Positions 15,444-24,501 are shown, counted from the first letter of the stretch. The stretch: 64,000 nucleotides of DNA from Bacteroidota bacterium (GCA_025361565.1 JANYKN010000188.1:19463-83462), one strand, 5' to 3'. The notes: a model not told the origin generated them from the sequence alone. Numbers and translations are program-made.

Positions 15444-17681
15444 ATGACAAAAACAATACACCATTCCTTTCATCATTTTATCCTACGATCTCCTTTATTT
15501 CCAATAAATTTTCTAGAAAATATTTTATCAAAAAAGGATGTTAACGAAACTCAAATACAAAAAATAATTGCCCAGAAAGAAATACTGGAATCCATTTTTT
15601 TGGCTTCGCCAAATTTACATTCCGAAATGCTTAAATGGTTGAGTGGCGAAATAACCGATAAAAAAGAAATAAATAAGTTATATCAATCAATTTATAAATA
15701 CCTTGCACGGATGAGTAGCCGGTGCACACCATTTGGACTATTTGCTGGCAATTCGGTAGGAATAATCAATGGCCAAACCAATCTAACCATTCCGGAATTA
15801 TTCCAAAACCAAAGAGTAACCAGATTGGATATGAACTATTTATGTTCTTTGGTTCAGGATTTGGCAAAACGGCCCGACATCAGGGAAATTTCTCTTTATC
15901 ATCCAAATAATAGCATTTACAAATTTGGCAACAAATTGCGTTATGTGGAGTATCATTATTTAAATACAAGGCGCACTCATCATATTGCTGCGGTTGATTA
16001 TTCTGATTATTTGAATTTAATTCTGGGCAAAGCTAAAAAAGGAACCTCTGTACAAAATCTTGCTGAAATATTGGTGGATGATGAAATAAATTTTGAAGAA
16101 GCAAAAGATTTTATCCATGAATTAATTGACAGCCAGTTACTATTGGCCGAATTTGAACCTTCTGTTACAGGTAATGGGTTTCTGGAGAATATTCTGGATT
16201 TCTTGAAAGGCAAGGAAATTGAAGATAATCCTTTTGAATTATTGTCCAACATATACCAACAACTCCTACAAATAGACGCTCATCCACCAGGTGCAGAAGT
16301 GCAAGAATATTACAATATAGCAGAAAACCTGAAAACTTTAGGAACAAACTACGATTTAAAATACCTGTTCCAGACCGATATGGTAAAACCAATTGCTGGT
16401 TTGTCTATTAATAAAGATCTGGTTGAAAATATAAAAGAAGGGATTGAGGTTTTAAACAAGCTTTCGGCTAAAACTACCGAAACAAATTTAACCAAATTCA
16501 GGGATGCTTTTTATAAAAAATACGAGGATTCGGAGATACCATTACTTCAGGCACTAGATACTGAATTGGGCATTGGATATTTGCAAAATCAGGGTCAAGG
16601 CTCAGGCGATCTGTCTCCCTTAATTGATAACATATACTTAGGCCAGACAAACAATGTAGGCTTTAAATTTGAGTGGAACCCTGTCTATTCCTTTTTGTTT
16701 AAAAAGTATATTGAGGCAGTCAAAGAAAACAAATATGAAATTGAAATAACCGAAAAGGAAATAGATAAACTTTTTAATCCGGCAAATTCAATGGATGATT
16801 TGCCGGTCACCATTTCATCCATGGTTCAATTGTTTAAATGGGGCGAAGATTACAAAATTCTAATGACATCAGCAGGAGGTTCAAGTGCAGCCAATTTAAT
16901 GGGTAGGTTTTGCCATACAGATAAAGAACTTTTAAATCATGTTGGTGAAATTGTAATCAAAGAGGAGGAGTATTATCAAAACCAGGTAATTGCAGAAATT
17001 GTCCATTTACCGGAATCACGGATTGGTAATATTTTGCACCGCCCAATCTTGCGCAAATATGAAATCCCTTATTTGTCAAAATCTTCCGTGCCTGCAGAAT
17101 TTCAAATATTACCGGAAGATTTAATGGTTTCGGTTAAAAATAACAGGATAGTATTGAGGTCAAAAAGATTAAATAAAGAAATAATCCCCAGATTAACTTC
17201 CGCCCATAATTTTTCCAATAATGCTCTTCCTTTTTATCAGTTTTTATGCGATATGCAAACCCAGGATGTTAAAGGAGGAGTTGGTTTTAATTGGGGACCT
17301 TTGGCCAATAACTATCCCTTTTTACAAAGGGTTTGTTATAAAAACCTGATTTTTTCGTTGGCAAGCTGGAATATTCAAAAGCAGGATTTTGAAAAACTGA
17401 TTACAATAAAAGAGGATGAACAATTATTAATTGAGATTGAAAAATGGCGAACAGATTTGAATATGCCTGAATGGGTTGCTTTGGAAGACGGGGATAATGA
17501 ACTTGCCATTAAGCTTAGCAATATCTTGTCTGTCAAAACTTTAATAAGTACTGTAAAAAATCGTTCTTCTTTCAAATTGATAGAGTTTTTTGCCGATGAA
17601 GAAAAAATGGTGGTCAAAAATAAAGATGGAGTTTTTACAAATGAAATTATATTCTCATTTTATAGGGAACCAAATAAATAA
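15444..17681 (+). CDS. LanB dehydratase, glutamylation (N-terminal) half
   Basis: Uses glutamyl-tRNA to glutamylate Ser/Thr of the precursor cores, the first half of class I dehydration. It is 745 residues, covering only the large N-terminal part of a full LanB. An Arg near the start (FILRSPLFP, Arg15), the hallmark RCTPFGLFAG (93-102) and TRLDMNYL match the lantibiotic dehydratase N-terminal family. The elimination domain is encoded separately 5 nt downstream (17687), i.e. a split LanB, as known for some Bacteroidota lanthipeptides and thiopeptides. It is tightly packed behind lanC. No internal damage seen. Confidence 0.9.
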   Translation: MTKTIHHSFHHFILRSPLFPINFLENILSKKDVNETQIQKIIAQKEILESIFLASPNLHSEMLKWLSGEITDKKEINKLYQSIYKYLARMSSRCTPFGLFAGNSVGIINGQTNLTIPELFQNQRVTRLDMNYLCSLVQDLAKRPDIREISLYHPNNSIYKFGNKLRYVEYHYLNTRRTHHIAAVDYSDYLNLILGKAKKGTSVQNLAEILVDDEINFEEAKDFIHELIDSQLLLAEFEPSVTGNGFLENILDFLKGKEIEDNPFELLSNIYQQLLQIDAHPPGAEVQEYYNIAENLKTLGTNYDLKYLFQTDMVKPIAGLSINKDLVENIKEGIEVLNKLSAKTTETNLTKFRDAFYKKYEDSEIPLLQALDTELGIGYLQNQGQGSGDLSPLIDNIYLGQTNNVGFKFEWNPVYSFLFKKYIEAVKENKYEIEITEKEIDKLFNPANSMDDLPVTISSMVQLFKWGEDYKILMTSAGGSSAANLMGRFCHTDKELLNHVGEIVIKEEEYYQNQVIAEIVHLPESRIGNILHRPILRKYEIPYLSKSSVPAEFQILPEDLMVSVKNNRIVLRSKRLNKEIIPRLTSAHNFSNNALPFYQFLCDMQTQDVKGGVGFNWGPLANNYPFLQRVCYKNLIFSLASWNIQKQDFEKLITIKEDEQLLIEIEKWRTDLNMPEWVALEDGDNELAIKLSNILSVKTLISTVKNRSSFKLIEFFADEEKMVVKNKDGVFTNEIIFSFYREPNK

Positions 17682-17686
17682 GATAA

Positions 17687-18319
17687 ATGGATAATGTGCA
17701 AAGAGACTATATATTGGGAGATCAATGGTTCTATTTTAAAATATATACAGGGGTAAAAACAGCAGATACCATTCTTACCGAAGTTATTGAACCATTATGT
17801 AATCGATTGTTCGAAAAAAATCTGATTGATAAATGGTTTTTCATTCGATATACAGATCCTGATTTTCACTTAAGAATTAGATTCAAAATTATAGATATCA
17901 ACAGGATATCAGAGATTATTTTGGTCCTTAATTCTATGCTCAAACCTTATATTGATCTTCATTTGGTATCGAAATTTCAGACAGAAGCTTATTCCAGAGA
18001 ATTGGAGCGCTATGGCTATAATACTATTGAAGAAACCGAAAGTCTTTTCTTTTACGATTCTCAAATGACACTTCAAATGCTTAATCAAATTGAAGGAGAT
18101 GAAGGAGAGACACATAGATGGCATTTTGCATGCCTGGCTGTCGATTTTTTGTTGAATGATTTTGGATTCTCGGAAACAGAAAAGTTTGATCATATGAATA
18201 GGCTACAACAAGGGTTTGGACAAGAATTTGGAATGAATACCCAATTAAAAGTGCAATTGGATGATAAATTCAGAAAAGAAAGGCAACAAATCAGGTCATT
18301 TTTGTTAAGAGAAAAATGA
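17687..18319 (+). CDS. LanB elimination (SpaB C-terminal) domain, first part before frameshift
   Basis: Second half of a split LanB: removes glutamate from glutamylated Ser/Thr to give dehydroamino acids. The start DQWFYFKIYTGVKTADTIL and the signature WFFIRYTDPDFHLRIRFK (about 46-63) identify the thiopeptide-type/SpaB_C domain. The frame ends at 210 residues, but the family usually runs near 280-300. The next ~85 residues are present immediately after, in the -1 frame (18318-18575). A run of five A at 18312-18316 is where one missing base would restore a ~295-residue protein. It is either a real mutation, a slippage site or a sequencing error. Confidence 0.85.
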   Translation: MDNVQRDYILGDQWFYFKIYTGVKTADTILTEVIEPLCNRLFEKNLIDKWFFIRYTDPDFHLRIRFKIIDINRISEIILVLNSMLKPYIDLHLVSKFQTEAYSRELERYGYNTIEETESLFFYDSQMTLQMLNQIEGDEGETHRWHFACLAVDFLLNDFGFSETEKFDHMNRLQQGFGQEFGMNTQLKVQLDDKFRKERQQIRSFLLREK

Positions 18320-18575
18320 TTTTTATGAGCCATTTTATCAAATCCTTGAACAAAAATCCGCTAATACTAAAGAGATAATCAAAAAAATCAGAGACCTTCA
18401 ATCAACAAATGAATTAGAGGTTGAATTGAATAATTTAATAGGTAGTTATATCCATATGATGTTAAATCGCATATTTAAGTCGAAACAACGATTAAACGAA
18501 ATGGTCATTTATTCTTTGATGTATCGCTTTTACAAAACAGAAATAGCAAGGAATAAAAAGGTTTTCCAGAGCTAA
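18318..18575 (+). pseudogene. Out-of-frame C-terminal part of the LanB elimination domain
   Basis: From GAT 18318 the frame reads DFYEPFYQILEQKSANTKEI and on to GSYIHMMLNRIFKSKQRLNE and SLMYRFYKTEIARNKK, ending TAA 18573-18575. The last motif (hydrophobic, then YR and a small-residue ending) is typical of the end of SpaB_C domains. It continues the protein that stops at 18319, needing one extra A in the run 18312-18316. Without frameshifting, the cell would make a truncated elimination domain. Confidence 0.8.
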
Positions 18576-18591
18576 TTTTCCATAATAATTT

Positions 18592-18599
18592 TATCTTTG
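18592..18599 (+). promoter_or_regulatory. -7 promoter element of the exporter gene
   Basis: TATCTTTG matches TAnnTTTG and ends 19 nt before the ATG at 18619. No clear -33 TTG at ideal spacing. It suggests that the exporter has its own promoter inside the cluster. Confidence 0.5.
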
Positions 18600-18618
18600 C
18601 CCATAGTCTGAAAAATAA

Positions 18619-20829
18619 ATGAAAAACTTCCCCCACTTCCACCAACCCGATGCCAAGGACTGCGGCCCAACTTGCCTGCGCATGGTAGCCAAACACTATG
18701 GCAAAACCTATTCCATAGAAAGTTTAAGGGAAAAGAGTTATATAACCCGTGAGGGTGTTTCGCTTTTGGGAACCAGTGAGGCTGCGGAGAGTATAGGTTT
18801 CAGGACCATGGGCGTTAAAATATCTTTTGAGAAATTAATTGATGAAGTGCCTTTGCCTTGCATTGCGCATTGGAGGCAAAATCATTTTGTGGTTATTTAT
18901 AAAATTGAAAAGCTAAAAAAAGGTAAAGAAGGACATATTATTTATATAGCTGATCCAGCCGAAGGATTAGTAAAACTCCCCGAAAAAGAATTTAAAAACT
19001 GCTGGTTAAGTACCAAAGACGAAGGTGAAGAAAAAGGCGTTTGCCTGCTGTTGGAGCCAGCACCCGATTTTTATGCTGCTGTTGATGAAAAATTGAACAA
19101 GGCTTCTTTCAAGTTTTTGTTCCAATACATTAGGCCCTATAAAAAACTGATTACACAGCTTTTCCTTGGCCTATTGGCGGGCAGTTTGCTGTCATTGATT
19201 TTTCCATTTCTTACGCAGTCTATTGTTGATTATGGTATTTCAAACCGCGACATCAACTTTATATACCTGGTGCTGATTGCCCAATTGATGCTTTTTATGG
19301 GCCGCACGGCCATCGAGTTCATCAGGGGCTGGATATTGTTGCACATCAGCACACGTATCAATATATCCTTGATTTCGGATTTTTTAATCAAGTTGATGAA
19401 ATTGCCCATCCGTTTTTTCGATACCAAAATGATTGGCGATTTGATGCAGCGGATTGGCGATCATACACGTATTCAGAATTTTTTAACTTCAACCAGTCTG
19501 AATATCTTGTTCTCGGTTTTTAATTTATTGATTTTTGGCGCAATACTGGTTTTTTACAACATTACCATATTTTTGGTTTTTCTGTTTGGCAGTACTTTTT
19601 ATACTTTATGGATTGTCCTTTTCATGAAAAAGCGCAAGGAACTGGATTACAAACGCTTTTCGCAACTTTCAAACAACCAGAGCAATGTGATACAATTAAT
19701 TACAGGTATGCAGGAAATAAAACTCAACAACTGCGAAAAACAAAAACGTTGGGAGTGGGAACGAATACAAGCCAGTTTGTTTAAAGTAAGTGTTCAGGGA
19801 CTTGCGTTAAACCAATACCAGCAAGCGGGTTCGGTATTTATCAACGAGATAAAAAACATCATCATTTCATTTATTGCCGCCGCAGCTGTGGTGAATGGCG
19901 AAATGACACTTGGTATGATGATGGCCGTGCAATACATTATTGGCCAGTTAAATAGCCCCATTGAGCAAATGATAGGTTTTATGCAATCGGCCCAGGATGC
20001 CAAAATAAGTTTGGAACGGCTTGGTGAAATCCATGCCAAAGAAGATGAGGAAAAGCCCGAAGACTCAAAACTGGCAAGCCTTCCTGAAAAAAAAGACATA
20101 TTGATTTCCGGTTTGGGATTTCAATATGAAGGGCCACATTCCGAAATGGTGCTCAAAGATGTGAGTTTAAACATACCCGAAAATAAAATTACTGCCATTG
20201 TAGGCACAAGCGGCAGCGGAAAAACAACTTTGATTAAATTGTTGTTGGGTTTTTATCCACCTGTTAAAGGTGAAATTTCGGTAGCGGGCACCAATCTCGA
20301 TAATTTTAGCCAACGAATGTGGCGTGGACGTTGTGGCGTGGTGATGCAGGATGGTTTTATATTTTCGGATACCATTGCCAAAAACATCGCGGTAAGCGAA
20401 GAAACGGTGAACAAAGAAAAACTGTTGAACGCTGTTAAAGTGGCCAATATTAAACAATATATTGATAGTTTGCCTTTGGCTTACAACACCAAAATTGGTT
20501 CAGATGGCCATGGCCTGAGCCAGGGACAAAAACAACGTATTTTAATTGCCCGGGCAGTTTATAAAAACCCGGATTATATTTTCCTGGACGAAGCCACCAA
20601 TGCATTGGATGCAAACAATGAAAGGGTTATTATGGAGAAGTTGGATGAGTTTTTTAAAGGAAAAACCGTGGTGATAGTGGCGCACAGATTAAGTACGGTA
20701 AAAAATGCGGATCAGATAGTTGTGTTGGAAAAAGGTGAAATTGTGGAGATTGGAACGCATAGTGAGTTGACGGCTAAGAGGGGTGCGTATTATGAGTTGG
20801 TGAAGAATCAACTTGAACTCGGCAGTTAG
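18619..20829 (+). CDS. C39-peptidase-containing ABC exporter (LanT type)
   Basis: Bifunctional transporter, 736 residues, that cleaves precursors after the Gly-Gly leader end and exports the core. Domains: C39 peptidase at 1-140 with catalytic Cys15 (DAKDCGPTC), His in HWRQNHFVVI (His99) and Asp in ADPAEG; six membrane segments at about 160-460; ABC ATPase with Walker A GTSGSGKTT, signature LSQGQKQR and Walker B IFLDEAT. All catalytic parts are intact. Its stop codon is supplied by the first bases of an inverted-repeat element (20828-20935), so the C-terminus may have been altered slightly by that insertion. Its HlyD partner lies beyond the inserted cassette at 21413. Confidence 0.93.
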   Translation: MKNFPHFHQPDAKDCGPTCLRMVAKHYGKTYSIESLREKSYITREGVSLLGTSEAAESIGFRTMGVKISFEKLIDEVPLPCIAHWRQNHFVVIYKIEKLKKGKEGHIIYIADPAEGLVKLPEKEFKNCWLSTKDEGEEKGVCLLLEPAPDFYAAVDEKLNKASFKFLFQYIRPYKKLITQLFLGLLAGSLLSLIFPFLTQSIVDYGISNRDINFIYLVLIAQLMLFMGRTAIEFIRGWILLHISTRINISLISDFLIKLMKLPIRFFDTKMIGDLMQRIGDHTRIQNFLTSTSLNILFSVFNLLIFGAILVFYNITIFLVFLFGSTFYTLWIVLFMKKRKELDYKRFSQLSNNQSNVIQLITGMQEIKLNNCEKQKRWEWERIQASLFKVSVQGLALNQYQQAGSVFINEIKNIIISFIAAAAVVNGEMTLGMMMAVQYIIGQLNSPIEQMIGFMQSAQDAKISLERLGEIHAKEDEEKPEDSKLASLPEKKDILISGLGFQYEGPHSEMVLKDVSLNIPENKITAIVGTSGSGKTTLIKLLLGFYPPVKGEISVAGTNLDNFSQRMWRGRCGVVMQDGFIFSDTIAKNIAVSEETVNKEKLLNAVKVANIKQYIDSLPLAYNTKIGSDGHGLSQGQKQRILIARAVYKNPDYIFLDEATNALDANNERVIMEKLDEFFKGKTVVIVAHRLSTVKNADQIVVLEKGEIVEIGTHSELTAKRGAYYELVKNQLELGS

Positions 20830-20935
20830 AACACGGATGACAAGGATTGAACTAATTTTAACGAATTTTTATTTTTTTTTAATTCATTTTGATCTGTGTA
20901 AATTCGTAGCATTCGTATAATTCGTGTTCTATAAA
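20828..20935. repeat. Dispersed ~100-bp inverted-repeat family, copy C (left of GxxExxY gene)
   Basis: Starts AGAACACGGATGACA inside the exporter stop codon and ends ATTCGTGTTCTATAAAAA. Terminal arms are inverted. It matches copy D on the other side of the GxxExxY gene and copies A and B near 6.3 and 6.9 kb. Confidence 0.7.
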
Positions 20936-20944
20936 AAAACTATT

Positions 20945-21343
20945 ATGCTACAAGAAGAATTATCAAAACAAATAATCGGTGCATTTTATAAAGTTTACAA
21001 TACATTAGGCTATGGCTTTCTTGAAAAGGTTTATGAGCGTTCAATGCACATTGAATTGAGAAAATTAGGATTTGAAGTAGAATGTCAAAAACCGATTAAG
21101 GTCTATTACGAAGATGAAAATGTAGGCGATTATTTTGCTGATATTGTAGTTAATGATTCTTTGATTATTGAATTAAAAGCGGCTGAAGGATTGGCTGAAG
21201 AACATGAAAATCAGTTAATCAACTATTTAAAAGCTACAGAAATTGAAATAGGATTACTTTTTAATTTTGGGAAAAAACCGGAATTCAAGCGGAAGATATT
21301 CACTAATGATAGAAAAAAATGGAACACGGATAACACAGATTAG
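20945..21343 (+). CDS. GxxExxY protein (PD-(D/E)XK_3 nuclease-like)
   Basis: Small protein (132 residues from ATG 20945) of the GxxExxY family, which adopts a PD-(D/E)XK nuclease fold; cellular role unknown. The name-giving motif GFLEKVY is visible near residue 25, and the putative active site is complete: Asp in YFADIVV, ELK in LIIELKA, and Gln in ENQLINYL. The last eight codons (WNTDNTD and stop) lie inside repeat copy D, and copy C ends just upstream, so gene plus repeats look like one inserted unit. It splits exporter and HlyD genes that would otherwise be adjacent. An upstream GTG (20924) inside the repeat is less likely as start. Confidence 0.85.
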   Translation: MLQEELSKQIIGAFYKVYNTLGYGFLEKVYERSMHIELRKLGFEVECQKPIKVYYEDENVGDYFADIVVNDSLIIELKAAEGLAEEHENQLINYLKATEIEIGLLFNFGKKPEFKRKIFTNDRKKWNTDNTD

Positions 21344-21407
21344 ACGAATCTTCACGAATTAGATCTGTATTAATCCGTAACATCCGCGCCATTCGTGTTC
21401 TATAAAA
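21320..21407. repeat. Dispersed ~100-bp inverted-repeat family, copy D (right of GxxExxY gene)
   Basis: Starts TGGAACACGGATAACACAGA, encoding the final residues and stop of the GxxExxY protein, and ends CATTCGTGTTCTATAAAAA six nt before the HlyD ATG. Confidence 0.7.
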
Positions 21408-21412
21408 ACAGT

Positions 21413-22714
21413 ATGCAACAAGAAATAAATAAAATAGAAATTCGTAGCGAAGAAGTCCAGGAAATACTTGGCTACATTCCCCATTGGATCGTTAAAAGCG
21501 GCATAGGCCTCATCTTTGCCCTCATTATTCTTTTACTTTTTGGAAGCTGGTACTTCAAATATCCGGATATCATCAGTTCGCCTATTTCGATAACTACAGA
21601 AAACCCACCTGCATCATTGATTGCCAGAACAAGTGGTAAAATTTCAATGCTGTTTGTTATTGACAAGCAGTTGGTAAAAAAAGGCGAAATTCTTGCAATT
21701 GTTGAAAATACAGCCAATTATGTTCAGGTATTGGAATTGCGACATAAACTGGATTCACTTCAATCATTTTTCATTTTATACGATTCGGTTTTTAAACAAA
21801 ATTTTAACCCTACCTATCAATTGGGAAATATCCAAACCAGCTATTCCTCTTTTTTAAAACTCTATTATGAATATTCCAATTTTATCGATTTGGATTATCA
21901 CCACCTTAAAATTGAAGCGATTAACAAACAATTGCAACAAACCCAGAACCAGATAAACGGAATCAGAAAACAATCTGTTCTTCTCAAGGAAGAACTGGAT
22001 TTGGCTTCGAAGCAGTTTTCAAGGGATTCCGGTTTATATGCCAAAGGTGTAATTCCTACTTCGGAATTTGAAAAAGCACAGCGGGATTATATCCAAAAAA
22101 AATATGCTTGGGAATCGTCGCGGACTTCGGTGACAAACAGCGAAATACAGTTATTGCAATTGGACCAGTCTGTTTTGGATTTGAAGCTTCAAAAACAAGA
22201 CCAGCAAAACCAATTGCGCTTGCAGCTAAAATCGGCATACGATATACTTAAAAGCGATATCGATTCCTGGGCATTGAACTATTTGTTCCAAAGCCCAATA
22301 AACGGAAAGGTATCGTTTTCTAAAATCTGGAGCCAAAACCAGAATATATCGGTTGGCGAAACCGCTTTTACCATTGTGCCCGAAACCCAGGGACAGATTA
22401 TTGGCAAACTTCAACTTCCACTTGCAGGTTCGGGCAAGGTAAAGACCAGACAATTGGTAAACATTAAATTTAACAGTTTCCCTTCTATGGAATACGGAAC
22501 GGTTCAGGGTAAAATAAAATCGATTGCCATGGTGCCCGAACTTGAGTTTTATCAGGTAACTGTTGATATTCCACAGGAATTGATTACCAATTATGGTAAA
22601 AAGCTTCCTTTTTCGCAGCAAATGAACGGAAATTCCGATATCATTACTGAAAATATTTCTGTTTTGGAAAGATTGTTTAATCCTTTGAGGGCTGTTTTTA
22701 AGAAATATCAATAA
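21413..22714 (+). CDS. HlyD-family periplasmic adaptor of the lanthipeptide exporter
   Basis: Membrane fusion protein, 433 residues, linking the ABC exporter to an outer-membrane channel. One membrane segment near the N-terminus (SGIGLIFALIILLLFGSWYF), a biotinyl-lipoyl-like half (SGKISMLFVIDKQLVKKGEILAIVEN), a long coiled coil at about 140-275, then the second lipoyl half (FQSPINGKVSFSKIWSQNQN) and a beta-barrel region. I chose ATG 21413; a GTG six codons earlier lies inside repeat D. Being separated from the exporter gene by the GxxExxY cassette is odd, since such pairs are normally contiguous. Confidence 0.88.
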   Translation: MQQEINKIEIRSEEVQEILGYIPHWIVKSGIGLIFALIILLLFGSWYFKYPDIISSPISITTENPPASLIARTSGKISMLFVIDKQLVKKGEILAIVENTANYVQVLELRHKLDSLQSFFILYDSVFKQNFNPTYQLGNIQTSYSSFLKLYYEYSNFIDLDYHHLKIEAINKQLQQTQNQINGIRKQSVLLKEELDLASKQFSRDSGLYAKGVIPTSEFEKAQRDYIQKKYAWESSRTSVTNSEIQLLQLDQSVLDLKLQKQDQQNQLRLQLKSAYDILKSDIDSWALNYLFQSPINGKVSFSKIWSQNQNISVGETAFTIVPETQGQIIGKLQLPLAGSGKVKTRQLVNIKFNSFPSMEYGTVQGKIKSIAMVPELEFYQVTVDIPQELITNYGKKLPFSQQMNGNSDIITENISVLERLFNPLRAVFKKYQ

Positions 22715-22727
22715 AAGTTAGAAATTG

Positions 22728-22750
22728 GTGCTTCGACTTCGCTCAGCAAC
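22728..22750. repeat. Short fragment of the MITE-type repeat
   Basis: The stretch with GCTTCGACTTCGCTCAGCAA closely matches GCTTCGACTAGGCTCAGCAA inside the MITE at 32983-33157. It is probably a remnant of the same family, 14 nt after the HlyD stop. Confidence 0.45.
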
Positions 22751-22890
22751 CAACATTGGAAATTAGAAATTAGTTTTTAATCTCTAATTTTGAGATACTT
22801 ATAATCCCCACTTGAAAAATTTGAAAAATATTTGCACCTTTGCTGTAACAAATTCACAACTCAATCCGTCATACAGTACAAACCTAATAA

Positions 22891-23376
22891 ATGACTTTAA
22901 ACGAATACAATAAAAGTGTAGATCTGTTTTCGGATAATGTTTATCGTTTTATCTTAAAAAATACAAAAGATGAAGCGTTAGCAAAGGATGTTGTGCAGGA
23001 CAGCTATGAAAAACTATGGATTAACTATCAGAATGTCAATTTTTTAAAAGTTAAATCGTACTTGTTTTCAACAGCTTATCACACTATGATTGACAATTTT
23101 AGAAAAACAAAATATTTAACAAACCAGGATAATATTGAATATAGTAATCACTTTCATAATGAACAATACAGCGATATTAAAGAAATTTTGGATCAGGCGG
23201 TTGCTTTATTGCCTGCTGACCAACAATCAACTTTATTGCTGAGAGATTATGAAGGATATTCGTACAATGAAATTGCTGAAATTACTGGTTTAAATGAGTC
23301 GCAGGTAAAAGTTTATATCTACAGGGCTCGTGTCTTTTTAAAAAATTATTTAGTAAAAGCTGAAAATGTTGCCTAA
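22891..23376 (+). CDS. ECF-type RNA polymerase sigma factor
   Basis: 161-residue sigma-70 family protein of the ECF class. Region 2 is visible at about 10-80 (FSDNVYRFILKNTKDEALAKDVVQDSYEKLWIN) and region 4 at about 105-155 (LLPADQQSTLLLRDYEGYSYNEIAEITGLNESQVKVYIYRAR). Start ATG 22891. The gene directly downstream (10 nt gap) encodes a single-pass membrane protein that could act as its anti-sigma partner. It lies just after the lanthipeptide cluster, but nothing in the sequence proves that it controls the cluster. Confidence 0.9.
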   Translation: MTLNEYNKSVDLFSDNVYRFILKNTKDEALAKDVVQDSYEKLWINYQNVNFLKVKSYLFSTAYHTMIDNFRKTKYLTNQDNIEYSNHFHNEQYSDIKEILDQAVALLPADQQSTLLLRDYEGYSYNEIAEITGLNESQVKVYIYRARVFLKNYLVKAENVA

Positions 23377-23386
23377 TCATTAAAAA

Positions 23387-24466
23387 ATGGAAATTAACAG
23401 AAACAATTACGAAATCTTTATGCTCGATTATATCGAAGGTAATCTACCTTTGGATATTAGGGAAGATTTTATTTGTTTCCTTAACAATAACCCTGATTTA
23501 AAGGAAGAAGCCGATGATTTGTTCGAAAATAATTTAGTGGCTGAAACCATTGTATTCCATTCTAAAGATTTACTTAAAAAAAATGCTATAACTGAGATTG
23601 AAGGTCTAACACGTTTTGAGCAATTAAGCATTGCCAAAATTGAAAATGATATTAATCTAAAAGAGAATAAGCAACTTGACGAATTATTGGCCAATTCTCA
23701 TCAAAAACAAATTGAATTTCAACTTTTTCAAAAAACGAAATTAACTCCTGATAATTCAATCACTTTTCCTGATAAAAACAAAATAAAGCATAGAAAAGCA
23801 ATCATTTCCATTCAAAAATTATATTATATCTCCGGTATTGCCGCTTTAATATTATTGCTAGTTGGAATAGGCATTTTTTATCAACCTAATAATTCTAATG
23901 AACAAGGTAAAGCATTAAGCTATAATTATTCTGATAAATATTTATTGCGAATGCCAAAGCAAATTGAAAAGGTTAAATATCAGGATAATAATAAACAGAT
24001 AATTGTAAACAACCAGGTAGCATTTGAAATTCCACAACGGGAAAGTTCTTTGATTAATACAATTTCTATTAAAGGAATTAACGCAATTGAATATTCCAAT
24101 CAAGATTTGGCAATACTTAATATTGAAGATTTAACCATCTATAACAATGCTCCAAATGAAAAATCGAATGAAAATTATTTATCTTTCGGCGCATATTTAA
24201 ATAAGCAGTTCAAAGAAAAAATATTAAAACAACCTGCGAACGAAAAAGCAACATTAGCCTCTGTTGGTAATGCTTTTGGAAGGGTATTGACCAAGGTTTT
24301 CAAAAAGGAATTCAGGATTGATAAAAAAGTGATGGATGATGGAAGCAAACTTTACGCATTAAAAGCAGGCTCTCTTGAAATTTATACCAGTACAAAACCA
24401 TCAAAAAAGTCAGAAAATTTGCCAATTGAGAAAAATAATTACAGATTGAATTCGCAGAAAGAATAA
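23387..24466 (+). CDS. Single-pass membrane protein, probable anti-sigma partner
   Basis: Unrecognised 359-residue protein. The acidic cytosolic N-terminus (about 1-140) begins NYEIFMLDYIEGNLPLDIREDF, a pattern common at the start of anti-sigma-like proteins paired with ECF sigma factors in Bacteroidota. One membrane segment at about 146-165 (ISGIAALILLLVGIGIFY) follows, and a periplasmic C-terminal half. No FecR domain is evident. Because it follows the sigma gene by 10 nt and has this topology, an anti-sigma or signalling role is the best guess. Confidence 0.7.
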   Translation: MEINRNNYEIFMLDYIEGNLPLDIREDFICFLNNNPDLKEEADDLFENNLVAETIVFHSKDLLKKNAITEIEGLTRFEQLSIAKIENDINLKENKQLDELLANSHQKQIEFQLFQKTKLTPDNSITFPDKNKIKHRKAIISIQKLYYISGIAALILLLVGIGIFYQPNNSNEQGKALSYNYSDKYLLRMPKQIEKVKYQDNNKQIIVNNQVAFEIPQRESSLINTISIKGINAIEYSNQDLAILNIEDLTIYNNAPNEKSNENYLSFGAYLNKQFKEKILKQPANEKATLASVGNAFGRVLTKVFKKEFRIDKKVMDDGSKLYALKAGSLEIYTSTKPSKKSENLPIEKNNYRLNSQKE

Positions 24467-24501
24467 AAAATGAATTGTTAGTTAAACAAATTGCATCAGG
24501 C

